A stretch of 64,000 nucleotides of DNA, from contig CM067358.1 of NCBI GenBank assembly GCA_034190875.2, positions 58,697,060 through 58,761,059 of the forward strand. Reading direction: 5' to 3'. Each line of letters begins with the position of its first letter. The first letter of the stretch is position 1. The position numbers and the translations under genes were made by a program. Source of the DNA: Urechis unicinctus (Eukaryota; Annelida; Polychaeta; Xenopneusta; Urechidae). The notes below the pieces were generated by a model. It was given only the letters and a program-made list of their open reading frames with translations, was not told the origin of the DNA and did no database searches. Of this stretch, positions 47,507 through 61,964 are shown piece after piece.

Positions 47507-50303
47507 ATATGGTCTTCCAGTACACATCCTTAATGATCGAGTTGAACATCTGAAATATTGTAATATATGTGGTAATTGTCGGTGATACATCGCGATGAGT
47601 GAAATCACAATTCTGTCAAAATGATCAATATATATTACTTTACAGCTCATAGAAAACATGATTTTTTGGAAATAGTAACCTCTTTTACCTTATGATGTTA
47701 CAACTTCGTTTTCTAACAAAATTCATTAATTAATTGAATGTAATTCGGGCTGAAAACAAAATAGATGACTGCACATGTCACAAAACCTCTTAGACTTTTG
47801 CTTGTATAAGCATCACTCAACTCTAAGTAACTGCATCTGATTACAGGGAAGACTTTTTCTGATTTGAGCAACAGCAATTTCCTTCCACAAGTCGCAAAAT
47901 CCTTTTTGTTGACGTAATGTAACTTAATATCGATGTAAAACGAGCTACCAACCATTTATCACAATGGTGTTCCCCAACAGGGCCAATCAATTACCAACAG
48001 TTACCAACAAAGGCCGTATAGTTCATCAGTTTGCCATGGAGACCATTATCAGTGCTCTATGGGTATGTTTCTATCTTCATTCGCTAATTTAAGTGTTGCA
48101 GTGGATTCAGTACATAGTATTTCCCTTCAAACGCCGATTACATTTAGCTGACTTATGCCAATCCATCTCCTGGTGTTTGGCTGGAGTCAGGATGCAACTA
48201 TTAAGACTAATTTACTCTGTCAATACAATGCTTCGCTCATCAACAGCAAAATATTGCAGTGGTCATGCGTCATCATTTGGTAGTATGTCTGTTTGTGGAT
48301 CCATCAAATATTCCATTCAAACTTCAGGAAAACTATGTTCACATTCTAAAGTTCCATAGTGCACACTACATCGGAATGAATGTTTTCACCATGAACCTGT
48401 TAATGGGATTTGCTCATCGATATTGTGTGTTTTTTCACAAAGCTGTCTGGTTACATATCCCCTTATAAGTAACCATGCATTGCTTCTCAATGAAATATGT
48501 ACCAGGTGCCCATGACACCATTTGCAAACTATAACAGAACGAAATATATTGGCTTTTCGTGTTTCGTTTCTTTTCGTGTTTCGCAACTGAACTGCACCAC
48601 TTTTTGTCCAGATGAAACAATGGTGGATGTAGCGTCGTATTGTGCTATTAAATGCTCATCATTATTGGGGGTTTAGGACAGCAGCCGGCAATAAGTTAAA
48701 AATTGCACCCCATGTGTAGTCTTATGCTAAATTATTGAGTGATACATACCTTGTCCAGAATAATCAGTACATCAATGGGTAAGATTATTTAATAATTAAT
48801 TCCTTTGTGTGCGTTATGGGTATTTAATATGGTGAACAATGGAAAAACATTATGTTGATCAAACGTTAATGAAGCTTTATATCATTTTGAAATTGGCTAC
48901 ATTCTTACAAGGGTTGTCTAATTCATTACAAATGTTTGACAGGTTTATCCATTGTATTACTGAAAAAGCGTTTGGGCAATACTTTGGTAGTACTAAGTAG
49001 AACAGTGCTCCGCTAATTAAATTTGGTATTAACTAATCTCACATTTATTTACTAATACATTGCAATTAGTATTTCATCAGGAAGCATTTTGTCTACCGTA
49101 TCCTTACGCCGACTTATCTTCTCGCCCTAATCGTATCATAACAAACGCGCCTTTATTTGTGGATTTTTAGCAATATGTCGAGTGATAGATATGGCTTCAC
49201 TCGACATAGTTGTGCATCGTGGTCGTGTGAATGCAATGATGCTCCCTCAAACATTGATAATAATGTACCTCCCATATTACACACAAGGACAACACAACTA
49301 TTTGTTGAAACGAGTTCACTTCGTAATAAGATGGCTATACATAAACGACAACGACTCTAAGTCAATAACTTCCCACAGGCTCAGTGGCAGCTTAGTGTGC
49401 AGCGATAGAACAATGGTAAAATATGTACATTCTGTAACGGGATATTATAGGCTTGGTGTATTTGTTACGACTGTTTTACTGACAAGGTACTGTGAGTGAA
49501 TTGATGCAGCTTACCTCCCCCCTTTATCCTTTATGGAACTATTACCTTTAATGAGTTATTAACATTAGGCGATCTTAATTGAGCATCCCAGATATTCATT
49601 TTAACTCACCCTTTTCCTTCCAGATATCACAACACAGGAATAACTGCTATTGCTGTGGTCTATGGTACCCTTACATGGTTAGGGAGTGTTTTTTTATCTA
49701 CTTGTTGAGTAGGGTTAGGTTTTTTTGGATTTAAGTGAACGTTATTAGGCCCTCCCCTTTGAACGCCCCTGCACCCAACCTTCACCTAACATGACCCCTT
49801 GTATTGTCTAGGATCATGTTCTCCCTCTCAACGCACATCCCTATTCACATTGTCTTAGCCTCACAAACAATGCAATATCGAACATTACGTAACACAAAGT
49901 CATAGCATATTAATGTAATCCACTCCTTAAATGTCCATGGCAACCGAGTAGGATATAAGAAATGATATCATGTTGTCGGCAAGACAATATTTAGCAAATG
50001 TGAAAAGTATTGCGTAAGTATCATGCCCTTTCAGCATGTATGTATATAAAAGATTATTTATAATATAGACAATTTATAAACCCATGACATAAATGACACG
50101 AGGAATGATCACATTAAAGACATCAAAGACTAACCTTGCTCATAAAACACTTTCATGACCTGCAATCGGATAAAATGCCCTAAATGGCACAAAGCATGGT
50201 TAGTTACGGGTTCGTTTTAGGATAGGAATGACGGAATATAACGGGTGGCAATGAAAGCAAAGTGTTTATAGCTACGCTATAAAAGTTCACTAGAGCCTTC
50301 CGC
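47507..50303 (+). repeat. Forward diverged modules, no gene seen
   Basis: 47510-47900 matches 1740-2000, 47945-48250 matches 9450-9760 and 2350-2640, 48350-49040 matches 37070-37730, 49040-49760 matches 37740-38300 and, inverted, 25900-26480, and 49760-50240 matches 21330-21850. This is the longest uninterrupted forward run of these modules and a useful guide to their ancestral order. Confidence 0.78.
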
Positions 50304-52264
50304 TAATGGCTTGCCAGCTGCTGTAATTACCTTTTGGCAATCTCACATGCCGCCAGCTTGTCTAAAAGAGCCCTGGCTGTCGAGCTACATAAGGCAAATT
50401 TCAAACTGTCATTATCTTTGCAAACAAATATGAGGCCAATCGTTTTGAAGGCCATACTACTATAAGATAATGTTACATTCAATGAGAATTTCCCAATTAT
50501 ATTGAAGTTTAGTTGCGATTCACACACCTCATTAAAGCATTGTTTAGGGCAGCCTTAGTCACCGTAGCGTGTGTACTAAACATTAGTGAAAATGTATAAT
50601 TAATAGCACATATTGTTTTCAACATGAATGTGCTTGCAATCATTCTCTCATAGTTATGTGCCGTTATAACGATGTAAAGCCAACCATCAATTAATCACAA
50701 TGATGTTTCCTAAAAGGACCAATCCGCTACCAACAGTTACAAACGTAGGCCGTTTAATTCACCAGTTTGTCATGGAGGCCATTATCAGTGGTATACGGGT
50801 ATGTTTCCATCTTCATTCGTTAATATAAATGGATTCAGTACCTAGTATTCCCTTCAAAACCCTACTTTGTCTATCTGTCTAATGCCAATCCATCTCGTGG
50901 CGTTTGGTTGGCTTAACCATTAAGACCCATTCACTCTGTCAATACACTGCTCATCATTATTTGGGGTTTAAATACAGCAGCAGTTAAAAGTCGCACTCCA
51001 TTAATTACGCGAATCAAAAGTTAATGTCGCATTATATCATTTTGAAATTGTCTATATTCTTACGAGGGTTGTCTGATTCATTACATATGTTTGACGAGTG
51101 AACATTATTTGGCCCTCCACTTTGAACGCCCCGTCACCCCATTTTGACCTCGATGATCACACATGTGTTGTCTAGGATCATGTTCTCCCTCTCAACACAT
51201 ATCAGTATTCGCATTTTTATAGCCAGCCTCACAAACAATACATTATTGACACGTAATCATAGCTTATGAATATAATCCACTTCTTAAATGGTCCCTTTCC
51301 ATTTCCCTTGAACTATACGTCGTGTTGATTTCATTCAACTCATTGCCACACTGCCTCATAGATTTAAAGCCTTGGAGTCACGCTTACAGTGCACAATGGC
51401 ATGATTGTTTTAGTCTATGAATGTCGGTAAAAACATGTCACATAGTAGGCTAGGAACGATCTTACAGTTCGTCACTGCTCTAGACGGCGTAGCGTGACAC
51501 GGGGCTTCATTCTAGACACATATGTAGAGGGCATAAGATTGGCTGTCGATGTTTAAAGTAATTATTGTTATCTGTATGTTGGTCTTTGCGATGACTAAGA
51601 TTATACCCCCCATTTCGGGTATGGTATAACCTGAATACCAACTATAGGAATGTACATTAGACTCCGTTTAATAAAATAGTAAGTGATTCATATCAAGCAA
51701 GCTATTTTCAAATGAACACCTTGTTGGATCCATGAGGATAAGATAACAGGTCGGCTAATAGCATGCAAATTATCTTACAATATGTCAACGGAATAATAAA
51801 TCAATAAATCCATTTGATTTGGCAACGCTACTACCTGAAGTTGGTAAGGAAACTTAGCAAGGAACAGAAAATTTATTGATAGAACAGGCAAAGAAGTTGA
51901 ACAGATTCCATGAAGTTACTGTTAACAAATGATGTTGCGGCTCATGAGCGCTCGTTGTGTATTGAGGAGATGCTTATCCATGCGGCCTTGATCAATAACA
52001 AGCAGCAGCAAGGAACTGATCACGTTGACAATTTGATGGTGATAGCTGATCAAATGAATAACCATTTTATAACGTGTTGAGGGGCCCTAGTAACAGAAAC
52101 CGGTAAGATAGTAAAAGTTTACCCGTAAGCACACATAATGCATTACCCCGGATGGGCATTGTAACAACGGAGGTAATGGGCCTTAATGGTTGCATCAAGA
52201 CTCCAGCCAAACGCCACAAGATTGATTGCATAAACCAGCTAGACAGAGCCGGCATTTGGAGAGA

Positions 52265-54021
52265 GAGATACTACGAGCTGAATACACTGCAATAAACGAA
52301 TGAAGATAGAAGTATACATGTAGACCACTGTAAAGGCAAAAATACGTTGCCTCCATGGCAAACAGGTGACCTTCACGGCATTTGTTAGTTACTGCCAGTA
52401 ATTGATTTGTCCGTCTATGGAACATACAATAAATAGTTGGCGAATATGAAGTTATTGAAACAAATAACATGCTCTCATCATACATTGGCTGAAGATGCCA
52501 ATCGCTTGCCAACTTTTTCCACCATTTGTGGCAAGCTATATTGCGTGCTGAAGTAAATGTAATGAGGGTTGGTGAATCTAACATGCCGCCACATTTTCTT
52601 GAAAAAGGAACACAATAGCGTGGTGTGCATTGCATTAAAGCGATGGAAACTAATTATATCGGCGTCAATGCTTTTTTCCGAAATATGTAGATCATATGTA
52701 CCTGTAATACAGGAGGCTCACCTTCGCATCAGATCAAGTGTAAATGTTGCATAATATTGCCATACGTTCTAAGGTTACAACAGTCCAGCATGATACAAAG
52801 ATGTACTAACTGTACTTAAGGAAATCTTGCTGTGCGTAAATGGATTAAAACCATCAATATTACGCATCAAATATGTAATCCTCAGACAATCCGTGGAAAT
52901 TCAACAATGCATTTGAGAAAAGAATGCCGCAGTATGTTGATCATGGCTGCATGAAACTTCTCCCGAATATTACTACGGGCGTATGCACCATTATTCAATT
53001 TGCTAGATAACTCACGGTGGCGAAAGTCCGACAAACGACTGTTACTAATTGTACTTTCATCAATTCTCGAGTTAACATTTGCGTAGAAATCAAACGCCAT
53101 TAGCCATACTCTGTGTGACTTAGAGACATTCATGCTTCATTCATTTTGCCATGGCCTTCGAATCATTAATTTAATTGAATGGCCATAGTTCCCCTACAAC
53201 TCTAGCTTCCAAGGAAAACAAAGCGAATTTAGCTCCGGATTTATTATTTTATTCATGCGTTCTATTTAATATTTGATACATGTCTTAACTGCTGGAAGCG
53301 CATCCGAGTTACATTAATCATATTTATTAGCATACTTTGTACATCCAATGGAGGCAAATGAAGGAAATCGCTGTTTGGTATACCAATTCAATGGCTCTGC
53401 TTTTGCTACAACACTGTCATATGCGCATTATGTGTTATGTACGTGTTTGTGTAACAAGGGATTAGTATGTGTTCCAGTGTCCTTGTTGTCAATTATTAAT
53501 AGAGATTTACACATTATTCGCGTGGCAAAGCCTCACATACACACACGAGACATGATCGACTTCTCAAACTGATATTTGTTGTAGATAACTGGCATGCATG
53601 CAATTCCCTAATAATCAGCTACTTCAACCACTTCATCATACAGAAATATGCATGAAAGTCATTAATGCACAATTATGATCGGTCCGTGATCCTTTGATGC
53701 GACATGAGACACCATAGCATTGGATAGCTCAATCTTCTCTGTTTATAATCGGCGAAGTATTGTGAGTTGTCCTGTATGTATAGTATGTTATACAAACAAC
53801 TCTGCATAATTAGTGCATTGATATATTTTATAATCGATCCGAAATCCATAAATATGCCAGAATCAAAAGTGCAACATGACGACTCAATTGCCTCGAATAA
53901 CTCAATGTTATCTGCTATTTACTGCATAAAATAAGAGCGTTGATCAATACATACCTGATTGTGGTAACTGGCCATACATTTATGTGTTCACTGTAGCTAC
54001 GCAAGGTTGAATATATCAAGC
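52265..54021 (+). repeat. Block present in copy A2, missing from copy A1
   Basis: In copy A1 the text goes directly from GGCATTTGGAGAGA to ATTTTTATCTGG near 3957. In copy A2 1.76 kb lies between them. Its start matches 29925-30100 (GAGAGATACTAC) and its later part matches 34320-35560 (or 43200-43880), so it is ancestral and copy A1 carries the deletion. The junction sits in a GAGAGA microhomology. It contains the longest open frame of the window (minus strand, 52195-52635, 146 codons), which has no recognised motif. Confidence 0.8.
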
Positions 54022-55338
54022 GAATTTTTATCTGGTAAACAGCAATAGCAAAGCACACGAATAGCCTAACATCAATCAGCTGCGTAGATTTAACAACGAA
54101 AATAAAACTACCGACTATCACGTAACATTGCGTGGAGTGGTTTTATCATGCAGAATTCTATTGCTGCTTCAGACTATTTGACATGTAATTCACGACACTT
54201 TGTATTAGTAAGTAATGAAAAATGGCGACACACTCGTGCAAGGAATGAGCCATTGCGACAACCACCTTCAGAACAGGGTCTTCTTGAGAGTAATATTTTA
54301 TCCCCCTTTTTAAATAACACCGGTCTCAGCATTATTTTACATGGCATTTATATGTCACCACGATGAACCATCCTGACGGAGCGCGTTTTGGCGAATACCA
54401 CATGTCTAATGCCATAACGCGATTTTGAAAGGGGTTATTAATTATCTAATTATATGGTCCTAGCGGCAGGGAATGTTTCGGCACTTAGTCCAGTGGGATG
54501 TTCTAAAATATCTTAATCCTTGCATCAACATTTTTCTTCAAAAAGACTAAGGGGAAACATTACGTCAAACATTACATAATATTAGCCTTAAGCGGTAGTA
54601 TTTTGCCTCCGCACAACTAATTGCGCAATACACTTCAGCCGATTTGACGTATCAGAGTTGAGCGTGGTAGCCAGGAAAGCGTTTCCCCCATTCGACATAT
54701 CAATATCGTCCCTCAAGATGATGATCAAATAACAGCACAGTTGTTGGATGAATAAATAATTACCCAATGTAGATGCAATAAAACATAATGTTTGCTCAAA
54801 ATGAATTTAAGACTTTATTGACAAACCTTTATCGCCATGGCGCGCCTGTGGTTTAATAAAGCAAACATAACCTGGGCTAGAAGTCAGAAAACATCGCAAG
54901 AGTTCTCTAGATGTCGCTTAAACCCACTCTGCTATACATGATCACGATTTTAAATGAACAGATTAGAGTAACAACTTACACACGATAATTAGCATTGATA
55001 ACAAGGTAGGGTTATCTGTGAAAACCAAACGGAATAGGGATGAGTCGACGAGGCTGCTGCTTGAATATTGTATCATTGCATCGTGGTAATTGTGAACACC
55101 TTACTTTATATCTAGTGCGTAATGGACCATGATGCACTGCAAGAGCAGCTATTCTTGTAAAATGGGCTTATGGTCAGCAAACGTCGCATATACTGAGATC
55201 ATATAGTGTGTTGATCTTAGCATTATGTCATTCCCCATGAAATGCAAGAGGAGACAGCGTTACACCTTTTGTGATCTTCAATGTTTAGAAACCAACCTGC
55301 GATTTTTCTCTCCTTACCGTGTAACCAACGTGTTATCC

Positions 55339-55492
55339 AGCCTCACCCAGCCCACATCTACCGACCCATCCTTACTCACCCGTTCAAATTCTGCCAACAC
55401 ACACTCACTCACCCATCACACTTCTACTCACCAACCCTCACTCACTTACCCCACTTCTGCTCGTGAACAACCACTCACCCATCACACCAATT
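55339..55492 (+). repeat. CACTCACCC-type minisatellite, copy A2
   Basis: Partner of the array at 4415-4562, with the same unit types and order. It differs by a 3-base insertion (ACATCTACCGACCC versus ACATCTTACCC) and a few substitutions. The frame through both arrays stays open (55225-55590 here), but most differences change the amino acid, so I read the frame as a by-product of the repeat. Confidence 0.85.
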
Positions 55493-57617
55493 ATACTAGT
55501 TTAACTGATTTACTAATAACCTCAGTAGATTCTATACGCATATTTATTCCAAGGCCGATAAATGTCCATTGCAATCGCAAGAGAGTTTAGCATTCATACC
55601 AAGGGATCATTATGTATACCCGGTACCGAATGTCGAATATCTCCCTATGTAAGGGGCCTTCTAATTGGCAGCAGTTAACGTCGTTTTGGCTGCAGTGCAC
55701 GGCGCAGTTGGCTATGCCTTGGTGATATTATGCTACATAATGTTGGATAAATTGTCTGTATCTGATTCCACTTATGACCTTGGGTGATACATCCTATGTT
55801 GCTTTTCCGTTTCTTCGCCAGAGCGTTTAGTGTTCATACTGAGGGATCAGTATGCATACCCTAGAAAATGTGCTTTGGAACGTTCGTTCTAACTTGATGA
55901 GCTCAAATAAATGACCTTGTTCCTAGTTTTATTACCGAGTGTCACTTTATATCACATGATCTAAACATAATTCTTTCCTAACTTGATTTATATGCAACTC
56001 ACCAGTATGTACCAACTGTAAATCCGCTCCCTGGATGTTAAGCTCATAAACGCTTTATTAGAAGACGTTCACAGTCGTTCATTGCTGCCCACAATAAGTA
56101 AGTACTGCTGGTGACCAGTAACAGGTTTGTTTACTGAATTAGTAGTTTAAGTTCGTTAGCAAACCTCACTACAATCATATCAACGTAATCTGGACTGGTA
56201 AATCAGTAAAATAATTTTTTCTTCGTTATACAATGTTAAAAATTATATTGACGTAATCAAAGTTTATATATGGGTTTATTGTTTATTAAGGACTGACAGC
56301 AGGTTTCTTCCGGCTCGTTCAGCTCCTAAAATGATGAATGGAAATTGCTAGTAGATTTATATCATTTCCGCGATCCATTTATCCTAATTATGCGCGAGAT
56401 AAGGTGAATAATAACGTCGGAAAACGAATCGATAGATTATTTGTTTGGGCCGCAAATGTACAATATTTGCCCCAGTTATAGATTTCTGTCCTTGCAATTC
56501 ATTACTGAAGATGACTACGTAAATATGTTCGAAAATGTAAACGTCCATTTCGATCACAGGGGAAGTGTGATTGCTGACTTTATGGTATTGCATTGTGACA
56601 TTCCAGTTCATATATCTACCATGATTTGTCTATTCCTAGGTAGCAGCAGCTTTGATGCACGGTGAGTGGGGCCAAATACCATTTTTTAATCACAAGAGAC
56701 TCCTTCCTCTCACATTGATAAGGATCCGTTGCATAATACTCATCATATTGAAGAGATCAAAGGCTGCAGTGCTCATGTAGATAAAGTGCCCACAGAATCC
56801 ATACAATTGACGAACTCGCGCTTGATAATGGGTTGGATTTTATTTTGATGTAAATGAATGACTTTAACAGCTTGACAAGTGAGTATAAGACTTGCTACAT
56901 GATTTAAGCCTTATGTTTAAACGACGTGTTTCGCTGATGTCCATGTCCTGGTGTAGTATTTGCGCTCTGACATAGCACTGACTAAATTTGGGATTGGTAT
57001 CTACTCCACTAACCTATTGGAGACGATGGAATAATTGTTTGATTGTTCACGAACAAGCGTACTTATTCAGTTGCAGTCAGTAGGCGCTTGTGGTGGTGGT
57101 ACTGACCTATTGATAACGCTGTTCATCGCGACGGCGGCTATATATTAAGTGGATAATCTGTTTAAACACGTATTACACAAATAAGTGATCATATTAGCCA
57201 ATAGATATCATACTGTATGATTGCATATCATCAACCGGTGGGTAAGTGAAATTTAGAACACAAGTTCATATAGATTGGCTGTGAATGGTCTGTTTGATTG
57301 ACTTGAACTAAGTGACACAGGGCGGGGAAGCCTGGATCCACTCTCTCCCCCCAACCATCGACCACCACGGGCCCTAATGCATGGTGTGTTGATTTATCAA
57401 TCTACAGTTGTCTGAGCACAATAACGTCTATCAATACATCAGTAACAATAAATGATGGGAATGCCAAGTTCCTGAATGTTTTATACGCCTGTAGAAATAT
57501 TTGACAGAGAACTCCAATACTTCACATTTATTCGGTGTAGTATTGACATTTGTATCCTTGTTGCAAGTGCCTAAAATGACACAACATTTGCAAAGCGATG
57601 ACTGCTTGCCTCGAGTT

Positions 57618-57838
57618 AATTATAAATTAGCGCCACCTGCTCACAAGGAATCCAAGAGAAGGATGATGCTGTCAATCTTGTAAATCACCCAAAGCCAGAG
57701 GACCAGGAAAAACTTCAGTACACAGAGCAATGATCCGCCAGATATAACAAATCCCACTCTGTTTTATCCAACCGCTGGAATTATCAACTAGTGCTAGCCA
57801 ATAACTCATGAACTTCTTTGTGTTTAAACTGCAGAAAC
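57618..57838 (+). other. 221 bp block private to copy A2
   Basis: Copy A1 reads CTCGAGTTTGCATACAATCA without interruption, whereas copy A2 has this extra block after CTCGAGTT. Unlike the other indels, it has no partner elsewhere in the window. One frame (57626-57733) is open for 35 codons with a hydrophilic composition (EKDDAVNLVNHPKPEDQEKL) and ends in TGA. The block ends TTTAAACTGCAG, which resembles a splice acceptor. It could be an insertion carrying an exon fragment, or ancestral sequence lost from copy A1. No terminal repeats or target duplication are visible. Confidence 0.55.
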
Positions 57839-58247
57839 CATACAATCAGCCGCTAGGACCCCATATGTTTGTTTTGACCTTTCGCAAATGGATCTCAACA
57901 AAATCGCATTTTTGGCCCGCAATGCCCACGTCCAACGCTGAGGTGTACATTATGCATGAATAAATGTGGAGTATAATGTAAAAATTAATCCAAATCTTAC
58001 CATAGGCCAGAACCCGACCGCATTTATCCTTTTGCTCTGCTAATAAGCACCTTGACAGCTGCTAAATGTGTCATGTAGAATATAAATAGCCATTGAACGT
58101 TGATACGCATGTTCGAGAGTGCTAGTGACCGATTTACAGTGATGTACTTTTATCTCTGCTGATGTAACCTCGATCTAGAACAAAGTCGGCAATTATGACA
58201 CAATAAAGCCACGCGCTTTATAAACACGCGTATTCAGCCTTATTCAG

Positions 58248-58363
<116 letters not shown>

Positions 58364-59100
58364 CTATGTAGTATATATATCGTGTAGTGTGATATCACAC
58401 GGATGACCCACATAAAACATAGAACCCATCATAAATAATAAGAAATTGCCACTACCACTACTTAATTGAAGGGCAGAGTCGCTGAACATGCCTCGTACTT
58501 TTACTGCCAGCTGTAATATTCCGTCAATCCCTTTATTAACAAACCCGTAACTAACCATGTATTTTGCCACTAAGGGCATTCAATTCAATTGCACGCCGTA
58601 TATAGGCTTTGACATCTTAAATATGATCGTTGCGCATATAATGCACCCTCTACATGGATGGTGGGCTTCTATATCATTTATTTCACATATAATTGGTTGC
58701 ATAGAGATGTGTTGAAACGACATGCTTCTTACGCCATAAGTGTGACATTTGATCAACATTGTTTTGTCCTTACGCCATGGTGCAACATGAAAATATTTCA
58801 TATATCGTAGAGACAGCTGCGCTATAGAGGCGCGTGGTTTGATGATTTAAAATGTTGATAAAATGAATAAGCTATAACTAATGACATTGTCCATTGTTCA
58901 TTTCTCGTATCATGCTCGGATGGTATAGACAGAGCTACTTGTTCGAGGCCCGTGGTATGATAATTTAAGAGGTGGATAACATGAATAGGTTTGTGCCGCG
59001 TAATCTTCCAGCAACAGCATGCAGCAACGAAAAACCACAAAGAAGGAGCACAGCATAAGCAGGAAAATACAGCACAAGATGTTTTGTGACCAGGTGGAAA

Positions 59101-59158
59101 TGTCTTAGCTGGGATTCGAACCCAGTACCCTGTGCTGACCATGTAGAGCTACTGAGAC
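59101..59158 (-). pseudogene. tRNA-like sequence without an anticodon arm, copy A2
   Basis: Base-for-base copy of the 58-base tRNA-like sequence at 7864-7921, lying at the equivalent position of the second 15 kb repeat. It has the same T arm, the same six-of-seven acceptor pairing and the same missing anticodon arm. The flanks (GGAAATGTCTTAG on one side, CCTGTGTTCGATTCCAGC on the other) are also identical. Confidence 0.65.
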
Positions 59159-61959
59159 CTGTGTTCGATTCCAGCAGACACTTTTACTTGCATCGTTAAG
59201 GGGCAAACAACAAACGCGGCAAATTTCAAAATGAAGTAAAACGTCATTGATACAAAAGTGAAAATGTCAAAACTGCTCTCAAATCCAGCCGTAATTTTCC
59301 GTTTAAAGACCCGGATGTCCGTGCCTATATAACGTAAGCAGGAGAATATTGCGTCCGATTATTAAGTGGCCATTTTGGTTAGTCAGCGCATTATTAAGGT
59401 GCATTACCTAAACAGATGATCCGACAACTGCAGTGGGTTAAGAATTGTTTTTTGCAAGGTACATCATGATCTTATGTCTGTTGAATTTATTAGCAATATA
59501 TGCAGCACTACATAATTGTTCATAATATGTTGACTAAATCAGGTATTAACTGTCACAAATATGTTATTGTACATCGCCCCTTGTACTTTCAATAGCAATC
59601 CTCGTAAATAATTTGCGTGTTGAGAGTAGTAATCGATGGGAAGGTTGAGTTGTAAACTTATTTAGCTTTGAAAATCTAAATAGCAAGTGCGTGAATTACA
59701 ACGGTCAGGCGAGGTTTATTTTTAGATAAGATTTTATTGGATGTAGAATGCAGGAAGCAAAAGCCGTTCTTGTTCATTATCAACATTATGTTCGTACCCT
59801 ATGTTAGCAGCTGGACTATATTATCACCTATATCAGATCCGGTGATTTCACTTTTATTGAATCACATACAATTAGACACGCCCATGACATCATACTATTA
59901 AATACATGGACTTCAGGTCACAGGTCACCTTGGCTTACGTCATCACAAATACACCTTTATTTACATAAAACATTTTTATTACGATACAGATTGCAGTACT
60001 ACAATAACCATCCTTTCATATTTTGGCAACTGCCAATATAATGCCAGCATTTACTAAATGATAGAACACTTAATCGGGAGACATTGTTCTGTAACAATAG
60101 AAAATTAAATATAGCCCACGAATGCGATGTCATTCATGTTTTTAAGTATACAGTCTTCACTAATGTGGTATCAGGCCCCTGGAAGGGTAGTATGCAGTCT
60201 TATGAGCTTAATAAAATGTAATACAATATGACAACTATATACCTATTTGTAAGCTATTCTAAAAACAGTCCAATGCTGTATAGACTGTCTGCAAAAACAT
60301 CTAGCAAAAAAAAAGTAAATGCCATTTTAAGAGTGAGTAAGCCAGTGTCATACATAGTATAGACATTTACTTTAGTTAGCAATGTTATACATTTTAGGAT
60401 TTTCGCAAGAATAATTGGAATGAGATCGGATTTTTCATTGTAGTTATTTTCAACGTTACAAGTTATCTGAAACGACGATTGTCACAATGTAAGTACAATA
60501 TTGTCTTCCTGCCCACATCACACAAAGCTCCGAGACTTTGCTTGTTCAAACTATACATATCTGCATCAGATTACAGGGAAGACTTTTCCTGATTGAGCAA
60601 TAGTCATTTCCTTCCACCAGTCGCGAAGTCTCCTATTTCTTGATTTCGCATTTTTGACTTGCTTAACACTAACAGATTCATCAATGCAGCGATTAGCATA
60701 TCATCTGCTTTAGTAAAGCATCGTTTTTTTCTGAATATGCCGACTGAACAACATGATCACTTAAGAATTACACGCAATATTCTGCTGCTAACGATAGTTT
60801 GTGCCAATATATTAATACGTTATGTAAGCAAGGACATCAGAGTATCTATGAAGTAAATAACGTGTGGATTGGAAATCGGTGGTCATATTTCAGAATATTC
60901 AATGCGTAATTTCAAGCTATAAAGCAAATATCAATTAATGAACGGAAAGGATGTTTCGTGTTTGGCGAGGCCTATACATGCGTAGCTTGTGTACTGAATA
61001 TTAGTGAAAATGAATAAATGAAAACACATATAAAATGATGTTTTTGATATGAATGTGATTGCAATAATTCTCTCATAGTAATGTGCTTATACATGGATGT
61101 GAAGCGCAGCCCAAACCATTAATCACAATGCTGGTCCCTAAAAGGACCAATCAATTACCAACAGTTACCAACAAAGGCCGTATAGTTCATCAGTTTGCGA
61201 TGGAGACATTGTACTCTTGCCCCATCAGCGGTCGACAGGAATGTTTCCATCTTCATTCGTTAATTGAAGTGCTTTCAGTTTGTAGTATCTCTCCCGCAAA
61301 CTCATTGGGTCTAGGTGCCTTATGCAATCCAAATCGTGGCGTTTGGCTGGAGTAAGGAAGCAACAATTAAGACCCATTTACTCTATCAATACAATGCGTC
61401 ACTCATCAAGACCAATTGATTGAGGTGCTTATGCGTCATCCTTTCGTTGTTATGTTCCATAGTACACACTTCATCTGAATAATTCACCATGAACTTGCTA
61501 ACGTGATTTGCTCATTGTTATTGTGTGTTATTTCTCTCAGAATGGCTGGTTCCATATGCCCTTATATGTAATAACAGATTGCTTCTCATTGAAATAAGTA
61601 ACCACCACAGAACTTTTCCACTATGTCTGCAGTTGAATTTATGGTGGCCGTAGAATGCGTCGATTTGTGTTATTCTTACACGATAGTGACTCAATCGTAT
61701 GGCTCGCGCTGTTCTTCAAAAATTACTCATTCATTGCTTCAGGGATTTAGACCAGCTTTATGGATTAAGTTTACCTGCCAATTTCTTATACTTGTCTTCT
61801 AGTCATAATTGGATCATAAATATACACCTATGTGTGTGTATTTGTGTAATGTGTCTAGTGATAGATATGGCTGTTGTGGCATACGCGATCAACTCATTCA
61901 TTCATATCCTGCTTTAGGCCGGTTGTGGCCCGATATTTTGGGGTTATACAATGATACAC

Positions 61960-61964
61960 ATAAT
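61960..61964 (+). other. Empty insertion site of the 3.1 kb transposon
   Basis: The text GATACACATAATAGCTCTTG is uninterrupted here. Copy A1 has GATACACATAAT, then the element, then ATAATAGCTCTTG. This fixes the element ends and the 5 bp duplication. Confidence 0.92.

Noticed and set aside
49182-49499. 105-codon frame resembling minus-strand frames at 25966-26360
   Set aside because: The counterpart is split into two frames by a one-base indel, and a second overlapping frame in the same place is equally well shared. Neither frame is favoured, so the similarity is at DNA level.
52195-52635. Longest open frame in the window (minus strand, 146 codons)
   Set aside because: At this base composition about 7% of random codons are stops, so one frame near this length in 64 kb over six frames is expected about as often as not. 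No motif was recognised, and the frame is not open in the related 29.8 kb or 3.9 kb copies.
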